NCBI GenBank assembly: GCA_002294665.1
Contig: DBFQ01000064.1
Location: forward strand, 27,994-34,622
DNA: 6,629 nucleotides
Source of the DNA: Candidatus Aminicenantes bacterium UBA876
Lineage (GTDB): Bacteria > Acidobacteriota > Aminicenantia > UBA2199
Direction of reading: 5' to 3'
A program made the translations under genes and the position numbers. The notes beneath the pieces are model-generated. The model was not told the origin of the DNA and searched no databases. It saw only the letters and a list, made by a program, of their open reading frames with translations. Shown one piece after another: positions 1-5,205 of the stretch (position 1 is the stretch's first letter; each line of letters starts with the position of its first letter).

Positions 1-2
1 TG

Positions 3-569
3 GCGGTCATGGTCGTCGCCGGTTGTGGCCGCCGTTATCGGCCTCCGCAAATCGCGTTGCCGGGGCAGGGCGGGCATCCCTCGCTTGTCTTGAGATTCCT
101 GGCTGAAAGCGATGCGGAACGATGGAAAGGCCGCCTTGTGCTTGACGTGGACGGGCCCCGCGCACGCATGCTGTTTCTCAATCCTTTGAACCGGGTGGTC
201 ATGGACCTTTACGTTGAAAATGACCGGGCCCTGCTGGTGAATCGCAGTCGCAAGCGCTGTTGGCGCGGCGAATTCTCGATCCTGGTGCAGCGCGTCTGGC
301 AATTGCAGCTGGCATTCAGTGACCTGCAACGCCTGCTTTTTGACGGTATTGTTCCTCCCGCCCTGCAACGCCGGTCCGGTATTCAGGTTGAAATGGAACG
401 GGATCCGGCCAGCGGCCTGCCGCGGACCCTGCAACTGGATGACGGCACCTCAAATATCCGCTTCACCGTGTTGCGGCGCCGCCACGTGGGCGGCAGACTG
501 GATGATCCCCGTGATATGGCAGGCATGGTTGATGCAGAACTGGAGGAAGTGATCAGTCGTGAAAACTGA
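3..569 (+). CDS. LolB-like outer-membrane lipoprotein, 5' partial
   Basis: The frame is open to the left edge and reads A-V-M-V-V-A-G-C-G, which looks like the end of a lipoprotein signal peptide with a V-A-G-C lipobox (Cys codon 24-26). Starting at the ATG at 9 would leave only five residues before the Cys, too short for a signal peptide, so the true start is upstream of the window. About 183 residues follow the Cys. The segment R-M-L-F-L-N-P-L-N-R, then alternating hydrophobic strands and L-V-N-R..CWRG, resembles the LolA/LolB-type half-barrel (compare R-L-L-L-T-N-P-L in E. coli LolB). The position directly upstream of ispE, where lolB lies in many proteobacteria, supports this. If it is LolB, it would receive lipoproteins from LolA and insert them into the outer membrane. 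A more general DUF4292-type lipoprotein is the main alternative. It overlaps ispE by 11 bases. Confidence 0.6.
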   Translation, partial: AVMVVAGCGRRYRPPQIALPGQGGHPSLVLRFLAESDAERWKGRLVLDVDGPRARMLFLNPLNRVVMDLYVENDRALLVNRSRKRCWRGEFSILVQRVWQLQLAFSDLQRLLFDGIVPPALQRRSGIQVEMERDPASGLPRTLQLDDGTSNIRFTVLRRRHVGGRLDDPRDMAGMVDAELEEVISREN

Positions 570-1512
570 GGCCGCGGCGCGACTGCGCTCTTTTGCCAAG
601 ATCAACCTGGGCCTGGAAGTCACGGGCCGGCGCAGGGAGGATCAATACCACCTGTTGCGTACGGTTTTCCAGACCATCGATTTCGGCGACGATATCCGGG
701 TGACGCCGCGGAAGGATCGGGAATGTGTGGTCGAGGGAGACTGGCCCGGCATCGATTGGAACCAGGATGATACGATTTCACGCGCGTTCCGGGTCATGGA
801 TCGCGAGTACCATCTGCCCCATGGGTTCAACGTGCGCGTGCACAAACGCGTACCTCCGGGCTCGGGGCTGGGGGGGGGCAGCGGCAACGCGGCGGTCTGC
901 ATGCTGTATTTCGCCGATTATTTCGACCTGAATCCGGGTCTGGAAGAGTGGGTCCGGCTGGCCGTTGCCGTCGGTGCGGATGTGCCCTTCTTCCTGGCCG
1001 GGGGCACGGTTCTGGCCGAGGGAATCGGTGAGCGGCTCACATTGCTGGATGATCTGAATGCCTTGTCACTGGTCCTGGCCCTGCCCGACGTTGAGGTGTC
1101 CACGGCGCGGGTCTTCAAGGGCTTGCGCTTGACAAGACCGGCTGGAGACAGTAAAATAGAGACCTTTCTAGACACCCGTGAACTGGCGGGATTGGAAAAC
1201 GACCTGGAAGCGGTTGCGTTTGCATATTATCCGCAGGTGCGGGCGGCCAAGGATGCCATGAGTGCGGCTGGATGCAGTTTTGCGGCCATGAGTGGCAGCG
1301 GCGGCGCCGTGTTCGGCATTCCGGATCCGGGCCCTTCCCTGGAGCGGTTTCTGCCGGGGGTCCGCAAGGTTCGGTCCCGCTTCATTGCCCGGAAAGAATA
1401 CCAGGAGCGGATTGGGGCGTGGCCAAGCGGTAAGGCACCGGTTTTTGGAGCCGGTATTCGGAGGTTCGAATCCTCCCGCCCCAGCATGCCCCGTTCAGGC
1501 AGGTCAGGATGA
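559..1512 (+). CDS. ispE: 4-diphosphocytidyl-2-C-methyl-D-erythritol kinase (IspE)
   Basis: IspE is a cytosolic GHMP-family kinase that phosphorylates CDP-methylerythritol with ATP in the non-mevalonate isoprenoid pathway. The GTG start at 559 is chosen because an in-frame stop lies at 550 and the protein begins just before the conserved A-K-I-N-L-G-L (Lys14). The GHMP glycine-rich motif P-P-G-S-G-L-G-G-G-S-G-N-A-A spans residues 99-112, the catalytic Asp is in G-A-D-V-P-F-F (Asp141), and the C-terminal M-S-G-S-G-G-A-V-F-G motif is present. GGAGG at 542-546 is 12 bases upstream, so translation is probably coupled to the upstream gene. The recognisable IspE ends near residue 285, the usual family length, but there is no stop there. 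The frame continues through tRNA-Gln for about 24 codons and stops at TGA 1510-1512, sharing ATGA with prs. The family call is secure; the C-terminus is not. The second Ser of the usual GGGSSNAA is Gly, and DGYH is DQYH. Confidence 0.95.
   Translation: MKTEAAARLRSFAKINLGLEVTGRRREDQYHLLRTVFQTIDFGDDIRVTPRKDRECVVEGDWPGIDWNQDDTISRAFRVMDREYHLPHGFNVRVHKRVPPGSGLGGGSGNAAVCMLYFADYFDLNPGLEEWVRLAVAVGADVPFFLAGGTVLAEGIGERLTLLDDLNALSLVLALPDVEVSTARVFKGLRLTRPAGDSKIETFLDTRELAGLENDLEAVAFAYYPQVRAAKDAMSAAGCSFAAMSGSGGAVFGIPDPGPSLERFLPGVRKVRSRFIARKEYQERIGAWPSGKAPVFGAGIRRFESSRPSMPRSGRSG
1129..1157 (+). promoter_or_regulatory. sigma70-type promoter inside ispE (for tRNA-Gln/prs)
   Basis: A perfect -35 hexamer TTGACA (1129-1134) is followed after exactly 17 bases by TAAAAT (1152-1157), five of six matches to the -10 consensus. 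Transcription would start near 1164, about 250 bases before tRNA-Gln and 345 before prs. The surrounding IspE residues (around T-R-P-A-G-D-S-K-I) look poorly conserved, so the bases are free to serve as a promoter, and AT-rich -10 sequence stands out in this GC-rich gene. In E. coli, prs is also known to have a promoter within the upstream ispE gene. Prediction only; no transcript data. Confidence 0.65.
1413..1484 (+). tRNA. tRNA-Gln (anticodon TTG)
   Basis: A complete cloverleaf can be drawn by hand. The acceptor stem TGGGGCG (1413-1419) pairs at all seven positions with CGCCCCA (1477-1483), and G1484 is the discriminator. The D arm is GCC/GGC (1422-1424, 1434-1436) with a CGGTAA-type loop. 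The anticodon stem CCGGT/GCCGG (1438-1442, 1450-1454) closes with a U-G pair and presents anticodon TTG at 1445-1447 in loop TTTTGGA, which reads CAA (and CAG by wobble) as glutamine. The variable region is five bases, and the T stem GGAGG/CCTCC encloses TTCGAAT. The next bases are CAT, so the 3' CCA is not encoded and must be added by nucleotidyltransferase. The gene lies entirely within the open ispE frame and ends 24 bases before the prs start, so its processing should cut a shared ispE-prs transcript. Confidence 0.97.
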
Positions 1513-2468
1513 GCAGCAAAAACAATTTTTTGATTTTTTCGGGATCAGCGAATCCCGGCCTGGCAAAGAGCATCGTATCCCATCTGGGGTGCGAACTGGC
1601 CGACTGCACCTTGACCACGTTTTCGGATGGCGAGATCCGTTTTCAGAGCCATGAAAACGTGCGCGGGGCGGATGTGTTCATCATCCAGTCCCTGGCCGGT
1701 GACATCAATTTCCACATCATGGAACTGCTGCTCATGGCCGATGCCATGAAACGCGCTTCCGCGCGGCGCATCACCGCGGTGATCTCCTACTACGCCTACG
1801 CCCGCCAGGATCGCAAGGATCGTCCCCGTGTTCCCATTTCCGCGCGCCTGCTGGCCGATCTGCTGGAGACCGCGGGTTTTTCCCGGGTGCTGACCATCGA
1901 CCTGCATGCCAACCAGATTCAGGGTTTTTTCAATGTCCCCGTGGACAACCTGATGGCGCTTCCCACTTTCGTGTCTTACCTGAGGGATGAAGCCGAACTC
2001 GATCTGAAAAACCTGGTGATCGTTTCGCCGGATGCCGGCGGAGTGGAAAGGGCGCGCCTCTTTGCCAGGCCCCTGCACGCGGGTCTGGCCATCGGCGACA
2101 AGCGGCGTTCAGCGCCGAATGTCGCCGAGGTGATGCACATCATCGGCGAAGTGGACGGTTGCGACGCGATCGTGGTGGATGATATCGTGGACACGGCCGG
2201 CACCATGACACAGACGATCAAGGCCATCAAAAAGAACGGCGCGCGCCGCGTCTTTGCCGCCTGTACGCATGGTATCTTTTCCGGCCAGGCCCTGGAGCGC
2301 CTGAACGAAGCTCCGCTGGAGAAAATCTTTGTGACCGACACGATTTCCCAGCAGGCGAACATGCGTACCAGCGGGAAGATCCAGGTTCTTTCCGTGGCGA
2401 AACTGTTCGCGGATGCCATAGCCAGTATCCGCGACGAAACATCGGTATCCAAGCTGTTTCTGATATAA
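1509..2468 (+). CDS. prs: Ribose-phosphate pyrophosphokinase (PRPP synthetase)
   Basis: Prs transfers pyrophosphate from ATP to ribose 5-phosphate to make PRPP for purine, pyrimidine, NAD, His and Trp synthesis in the cytosol. The 319-residue protein is full length for the class I family. It shows F-S-D-G-E near residue 40, the flexible-loop motif R-Q-D-R-K-D-R-P-R, P-I-S-A-R-L-L-A-D-L-L, D-L-H-A-N-Q-I-Q-G-F-F with the catalytic-region His133, G-D-K-R-R, and the PRPP-binding loop D-D-I-V-D-T-A-G-T (224-232). It ends in the usual S-V-S-K-L-F. The ATG at 1509 overlaps the last stop of the ispE frame (ATGA). AGG at 1501-1503 gives only a weak ribosome binding site, consistent with coupling. After tRNA 3' processing the prs message would keep a leader of just 24 bases. 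A 27-base gap separates it from rplY. Confidence 0.98.
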   Translation: MSSKNNFLIFSGSANPGLAKSIVSHLGCELADCTLTTFSDGEIRFQSHENVRGADVFIIQSLAGDINFHIMELLLMADAMKRASARRITAVISYYAYARQDRKDRPRVPISARLLADLLETAGFSRVLTIDLHANQIQGFFNVPVDNLMALPTFVSYLRDEAELDLKNLVIVSPDAGGVERARLFARPLHAGLAIGDKRRSAPNVAEVMHIIGEVDGCDAIVVDDIVDTAGTMTQTIKAIKKNGARRVFAACTHGIFSGQALERLNEAPLEKIFVTDTISQQANMRTSGKIQVLSVAKLFADAIASIRDETSVSKLFLI

Positions 2469-2495
2469 AGCAGCATAGCGAACGAGGAGCATTCA

Positions 2496-3143
2496 ATGCA
2501 AGACATTATTGCCATCAAGGCGGAGCCCCGCGAGAAAGTGGGGAAGAGTATTGCCAAGAAGCTGCGTAACAGCGGCCGTGTTCCGGCGATCATATACGGC
2601 GGAAATAAGGAATCGATCCCGATCTCGATCAATCAGGAAGACCTCAAGTCCATTCTGAAATCCGACAAGGGGATCAACTCCCTGTTGCGCATTCAGCGTG
2701 AAGCGGTTGTCGTGGACGCCATGCTCAAGGAGATCCAGTACGATTACCTTCAGGACACGCCGATCCACGTGGATTTCATCCGCATCGACCCGAAACGCCC
2801 CGTGGTCGTCAGCGTCCCCGTGCGCATCAGCGGTGAAGCCATCGGAGTCAAGGAAGAAGACGGCGTGTTTGATTTCATGACCCGGACGCTTGAGTTGCGC
2901 TGCCTGCCGGACCGCATTCCGCGCGAGATCACGGTCGATGTTTCCCAATTGCATGCGGGGCATTCGATCAAGGTTGAAGACCTGAAATTCGCCGACGAAA
3001 TTGAAATGCTGTCCGATACCCGTTCGGTGATCTGCGCCGTGAGCGCCAAAATCACCGAGGAAGAGGCGGTGGCCGAAGCGGTGCCCGTCGAAGGGGAAGA
3101 ACCCGCTCCTGCCGGGGATGAGCCCGCGGCGGACAGTGAGTAG
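2496..3143 (+). CDS. rplY: 50S ribosomal protein bL25, long CTC/TL5 form
   Basis: bL25 binds 5S rRNA in the central protuberance of the large subunit. The 215 residues correspond to the two-domain general-stress (CTC/TL5) form, not the short ~95-residue E. coli form. The N-terminal rRNA-binding domain (about 1-95) has G-K-S-I-A-K-K-L-R..G-R-V-P-A-I-I-Y-G and H-V-D-F-I-R-I. The C-terminal beta domain (about 96-185) includes G-V-K-E-E-D-G-V-F-D and L-P-D-R-I-P-R-E-I-T-V-D-V-S. The last ~28 residues are an acidic Ala/Pro/Glu tail, a common variable extension in this family. GAGGAG at 2484-2489 is six bases before the ATG, a good ribosome binding site. Two adjacent TAG codons (3141-3146) end the gene, 15 bases before the proposed pth start. 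Its place between prs and pth is the usual one. Confidence 0.96.
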   Translation: MQDIIAIKAEPREKVGKSIAKKLRNSGRVPAIIYGGNKESIPISINQEDLKSILKSDKGINSLLRIQREAVVVDAMLKEIQYDYLQDTPIHVDFIRIDPKRPVVVSVPVRISGEAIGVKEEDGVFDFMTRTLELRCLPDRIPREITVDVSQLHAGHSIKVEDLKFADEIEMLSDTRSVICAVSAKITEEEAVAEAVPVEGEEPAPAGDEPAADSE

Positions 3144-3145
3144 TA

Positions 3146-3161
3146 GAGGGAGGCGTGAATT
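3146..3161 (+). promoter_or_regulatory. Ribosome binding site placing the pth start on ATT
   Basis: GAGGGAGG (3146-3153) is the only strong Shine-Dalgarno sequence before pth. It lies five bases ahead of ATT 3159-3161 and 17 bases ahead of the first in-frame GTG (3171). A stop (TGA 3156-3158) blocks any earlier in-frame start. GTG at 3155 is in another frame. Confidence 0.55.
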
Positions 3162-3878
3162 ATCGTTATCGTGGGCCTGGGCAATCCCGATCCGGCATAC
3201 CGTCACTCGCCGCACAACGTGGGTTTTGAATGTATATCGCGGCTGCAGCAGCGGTTCCCTGCAGAAAACCCGCTGGATCTGGGCGACGTGATCCTGCGCA
3301 GCGGAATCACCGGCGGGAAACGCTTTGTTCTGGCGCGGCCGTTGACCTGGATGAACCTTTCCGGACGCGGGGTCAAGCGCCTGCTGGATTTTCTGGAGGC
3401 TGACGTGTCCGAACTTGTGGTCATCACCGACGACATGGACCTGCCGCTGGGTGAAATCCGCGTGCGAGCCGCAGGTGGTGCGGGAACGCATCGGGGCATG
3501 CGTTCCGTGATCGATACCCTGGGGCGCAGCGATTTTGCCCGCATCCGCATCGGCATCCATCCCGAAGGCCCCGCTCCCGCGGACCTGGCCGCATACGTGT
3601 TGACGCCCCTGAAAGGTGAGGATCAGAAAAGTCTGGACAACGGCGTGGAGAAGGCCGCGGCTGCAGTGGAAGAGTTGCTGCGCAGCCAAAGCATCCAGGC
3701 CGTGATGAATCGTTTCAACCGCCGCGGTGACCGCAATGCGGACCGTGGCTCAAATGCACTCTTTGCTCCCCCGCAAGGGGGGGGCTGCCGGCCTCTGACC
3801 GGGGCCGGAGCGGCAGATGCCGCGTCAATCCATAAGGAGGATGAATGCAACGATCGTACGAAATCGGGTTCATCGTGA
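3159..3878 (+). CDS. pth: Peptidyl-tRNA hydrolase, probable ATT start, extended C-terminus
   Basis: Pth cleaves the ester bond of peptidyl-tRNAs dropped by stalled ribosomes, recycling tRNA in the cytosol. Read from ATT 3159 the protein begins (M)-I-V-I-V-G-L-G-N-P, with the usual five residues before G-L-G-N-P. The conventional GTG at 3171 would remove the first beta strand and is badly placed relative to the Shine-Dalgarno. Active-site residues are present: Asn9, His19 (in P-H-N-V-G-F), the M-N-L-S-G motif, Asp91 (T-D-D-M-D-L-P) and His111. Two usual residues differ: the Arg before the catalytic His is Pro, and the Asn after the second His is Arg (T-H-R-G). The family's closing M-N-R-F-N is at residues 183-187, but the frame continues 52 residues to TGA 3876-3878. 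It crosses the hairpins before rpsF and the first 34 bases of that gene. The tail is low complexity and looks non-coding. Identification is secure; both ends are doubtful. Confidence 0.93.
   Translation: MIVIVGLGNPDPAYRHSPHNVGFECISRLQQRFPAENPLDLGDVILRSGITGGKRFVLARPLTWMNLSGRGVKRLLDFLEADVSELVVITDDMDLPLGEIRVRAAGGAGTHRGMRSVIDTLGRSDFARIRIGIHPEGPAPADLAAYVLTPLKGEDQKSLDNGVEKAAAAVEELLRSQSIQAVMNRFNRRGDRNADRGSNALFAPPQGGGCRPLTGAGAADAASIHKEDECNDRTKSGSS
3766..3816 (+). promoter_or_regulatory. Structured leader before rpsF, candidate S6:S18-binding RNA
   Basis: Two hairpins lie side by side. The first is CTCCCCC (3766-3772) pairing with GGGGGGG (3777-3783), counting one U-G pair, around a GCAA tetraloop of the GNRA type. 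The second has CTGCCG (3785-3790) pairing with CGGCAG (3811-3816), with an inner CTCTG/CGGAG stem. An alternative inner fold pairs CCGGCC (3788-3793) with GGCCGG (3803-3808). CCG is exposed in the loop in the first fold and repeated in the stem. Many bacteria carry an S6:S18-binding motif with a bulged CCG in this position, through which the S6:S18 complex represses its own operon. The structure ends 18 bases before the rpsF Shine-Dalgarno. The assignment is by position and CCG only. Confidence 0.4.
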
Positions 3879-4279
3879 ATCCCGATGCTACCGAAGAGGA
3901 AGTAAAAAAAGTCAACGAGCTCGTCGTTTCCCTGGTGGAAAAGAACGCGGGCAAAGTTGAGAAACTGGACGAATGGGGCCGGCGCCCGCTGGCTTATCCC
4001 ATTCAAGACCACCAGGAAGGGATCTATACCTTTGCCCATGTCACCATGGGGGGCGGCAGTATCGCCGAGTTGGAAAAACGCATCAAACTGAATGAAAAGG
4101 TCATGCGTTACATTGTGGTGCGACTCGACGAGCGCCTGCGCAAGAGCAATCGCCTGGTAAAGAAGTGGAAGCGTCACGATGAGCGCCGTTCGCGCGAACC
4201 GAATGGCGGCCAGGAAAACGATTACCAGGACCAGGACTCCCGTGGTCGGTATCAAGAGGAGGACGGCGATGACGAATAG
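3845..4279 (+). CDS. rpsF: 30S ribosomal protein bS6
   Basis: bS6 binds the central domain of 16S rRNA as a heterodimer with bS18 during platform assembly. The first ~100 residues are a normal bS6 ferredoxin-like fold: R-S-Y-E-I-G-F-I-V-N-P at the start, W-G-R-R-P-L-A-Y-P-I near residue 45, and R-I-K-L-N-E-K-V-M-R-Y-I-V-V-R-L near 80-95. From about residue 105 a charged, low-complexity tail follows, basic first and then Asp/Glu/Gln-rich, ending D-D-E. The 144-residue total is long for bS6. The ATG at 3845 is preferred over the ATG at 3841 because AAGGAGG (3834-3840) abuts the latter directly and only the 3845 frame is bS6. Its end overlaps rpsR by 11 bases, implying translational coupling that would keep the S6:S18 partners balanced. 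Confidence 0.97.
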   Translation: MQRSYEIGFIVNPDATEEEVKKVNELVVSLVEKNAGKVEKLDEWGRRPLAYPIQDHQEGIYTFAHVTMGGGSIAELEKRIKLNEKVMRYIVVRLDERLRKSNRLVKKWKRHDERRSREPNGGQENDYQDQDSRGRYQEEDGDDE

Positions 4280-4535
4280 ACCGCATCCCCAACGTCGCGG
4301 CGGGAAAAAAGTATATTTTTCCCGCAAGAAATTCTGTATATTCTGCAAGGACCGGGTCCAGTTCATTGACTACAAGAACTACAAGCCCCTGGAACGTTTC
4401 ATGATGGAAACCGGAAAAATCGTTCCATCCCGGGTAAGCGGCGTGTGTCCCTACCACCAGAAGCAGTTGACCAAGGCCATCAAGCGTGCGCGCCACATGG
4501 CGTTGCTCCAGTTTGCTGAATCCAGGAGAGGCTGA
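4269..4535 (+). CDS. rpsR: 30S ribosomal protein bS18, cysteine-rich form
   Basis: bS18 pairs with bS6 and binds the central domain of 16S rRNA in the small-subunit platform. The 88-residue protein carries the family core: F-C-I-F-C-K-D, I-D-Y-K-N-Y-K-P-L-E-R-F, G-K-I-V-P-S-R and K-A-I-K-R-A-R-H-M-A-L-L. The pairs C-x2-C (in F-C-I-F-C) and C-x2-H (in V-C-P-Y-H) suggest the zinc-binding form, unlike E. coli S18, which lacks the full set of cysteines. The start at ATG 4269 fits AGAGGAGG at 4255-4262 with six bases spacing. The frame is open another 30 codons upstream inside rpsF, but those residues are the shadow of the bS6 tail and match no family. A two-base gap leads to rplI. Confidence 0.97.
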   Translation: MTNRPHPQRRGGKKVYFSRKKFCIFCKDRVQFIDYKNYKPLERFMMETGKIVPSRVSGVCPYHQKQLTKAIKRARHMALLQFAESRRG

Positions 4536-4537
4536 CC

Positions 4538-5128
4538 ATGAAGGTATTGCTGACCGAAGAAGTCGATAAGCTTGGAATCGTGGGCGACGTGGTGGAAGTG
4601 AAGCCCGGTTTTGCCCGGAACTTCCTGCTGCCGCGCGGCCTGGCCCTGCCGGTGACTCCCCACAATGTTTCCCTGATGGAACGCCGCAAAATCAAGTACC
4701 TGAAAGAGCTGGAATCGCTGCGTGAAAAAGCGGAATCCCAGAAACAATCCCTGGAAGCGCTGGTACTGGAGTTTCATCGCAAGGCCGGTGAGAACGGCGT
4801 GTTGTTCGGATCCGTGACCACTACGGACATCGAGTCCTACCTGGAAGAGAAAGGTTTCGAGGTGGATCGCAAGCGTTTCCACCTGCCGGAAGCCATAAAG
4901 AAAGTGGGTGAATTCACCTGCCATTTCAAACTGCATCCGGAAGTGACCGCTGAATTGACCATCAAGGTTCTGCCGGAAGGCGAACTCGAAGCGGTCGCGG
5001 TCAAGGAAGAACCGGAATCGGCGCCGCAGCCGGACAGCGCCGCTGCCCCAGAAGAAGAAGCCGGGGTTGAACCCGCGGGTTCGGTTGTGGAAGCACAAGA
5101 CGATCCGGAAGGTTCAGCCGGTAACTGA
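4538..5128 (+). CDS. rplI: 50S ribosomal protein bL9 with acidic C-terminal extension
   Basis: bL9 binds domain V of 23S rRNA at the base of the L1 stalk and reaches across to neighbouring ribosomes; it influences frame maintenance. The N-terminal domain shows M-K-V-L-L, L-G-x3-G-D-V-V-E-V-K and the signature G-F-A-R-N-F-L-L-P-R-G-L-A (about residues 24-36). A long connecting helix spans about 45-80, and the C-terminal domain has K-A-G-E-N-G-V-L-F-G-S-V-T and a closing V-T-A-E-L-T-I-K-V near 150. About 45 further residues rich in Glu, Ala and Pro make 196 in total, against roughly 150 for typical bL9. AGGAGAGG at 4524-4531 lies six bases before the ATG, and only two bases separate it from rpsR, so it is the third gene of the rpsF unit. 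Confidence 0.97.
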   Translation: MKVLLTEEVDKLGIVGDVVEVKPGFARNFLLPRGLALPVTPHNVSLMERRKIKYLKELESLREKAESQKQSLEALVLEFHRKAGENGVLFGSVTTTDIESYLEEKGFEVDRKRFHLPEAIKKVGEFTCHFKLHPEVTAELTIKVLPEGELEAVAVKEEPESAPQPDSAAAPEEEAGVEPAGSVVEAQDDPEGSAGN

Positions 5129-5136
5129 TACCCGCT

Positions 5137-5168
5137 CCTCCGCCGGGACGTTCCTGTCCCGGCGGAGG
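5137..5168 (+). terminator. Strong hairpin between rplI and dnaB, no U-tract
   Basis: CCTCCGCCGGGAC (5137-5149) pairs perfectly over 13 bases with GTCCCGGCGGAGG (5156-5168), leaving loop GTTCCT. It starts eight bases after the rplI stop. The bases that follow (CGAGTACGG) contain no run of T, so it is not a classical intrinsic terminator. It could stabilise the 3' end of the rpsF-rpsR-rplI message, act as an attenuator before dnaB, or be a U-less terminator. I see no convincing promoter in the remaining gap before dnaB, which argues against complete termination. Confidence 0.45.
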
Positions 5169-5205
5169 CGAGTACGGTTGCGGCCGCGATAAGGGAGGGA
5201 AAGCA

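Noticed and set aside
1227..1618. Minus-strand frames reading R-E-D-S-N-L-R-I-P and G-G-R-I-R-T-S-E across the tRNA
   Set aside because: These are familiar spurious translations of tRNA genes that appear in databases as hypothetical proteins.
2441..2469. TATAAA at 2464-2469 as a -10 element before rplY
   Set aside because: No acceptable -35 hexamer lies about 17 bases upstream, and the sequence is just the Ile codon and stop of prs.
2493..3689. 398-codon open frame on the minus strand opposite rplY and pth
   Set aside because: It mirrors two clearly conserved genes, has His/Gln/Asp-biased composition typical of an antisense shadow, matches no family I recognise and has no evident ribosome binding site.
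3841..3843. ATG at 3841 as the rpsF start
   Set aside because: It directly abuts the Shine-Dalgarno and is in a different frame from the bS6 protein.
4179..4268. Upstream extension of rpsR giving a 118-residue protein
   Set aside because: The extra 30 codons are the bS6 tail in another frame; the Shine-Dalgarno and family alignment both fix the start at 4269.
3623..4366. 247-codon minus-strand frame with a hydrophobic stretch opposite rpsF
   Set aside because: It is the antisense of pth, bS6 and rpsR; the apparent membrane segment comes from the complement of basic and acidic codons.
5129..5205. Promoter for dnaB in the rplI-dnaB gap
   Set aside because: TTGCGG at 5178 has no -10 hexamer at a workable distance before the ribosome binding site.
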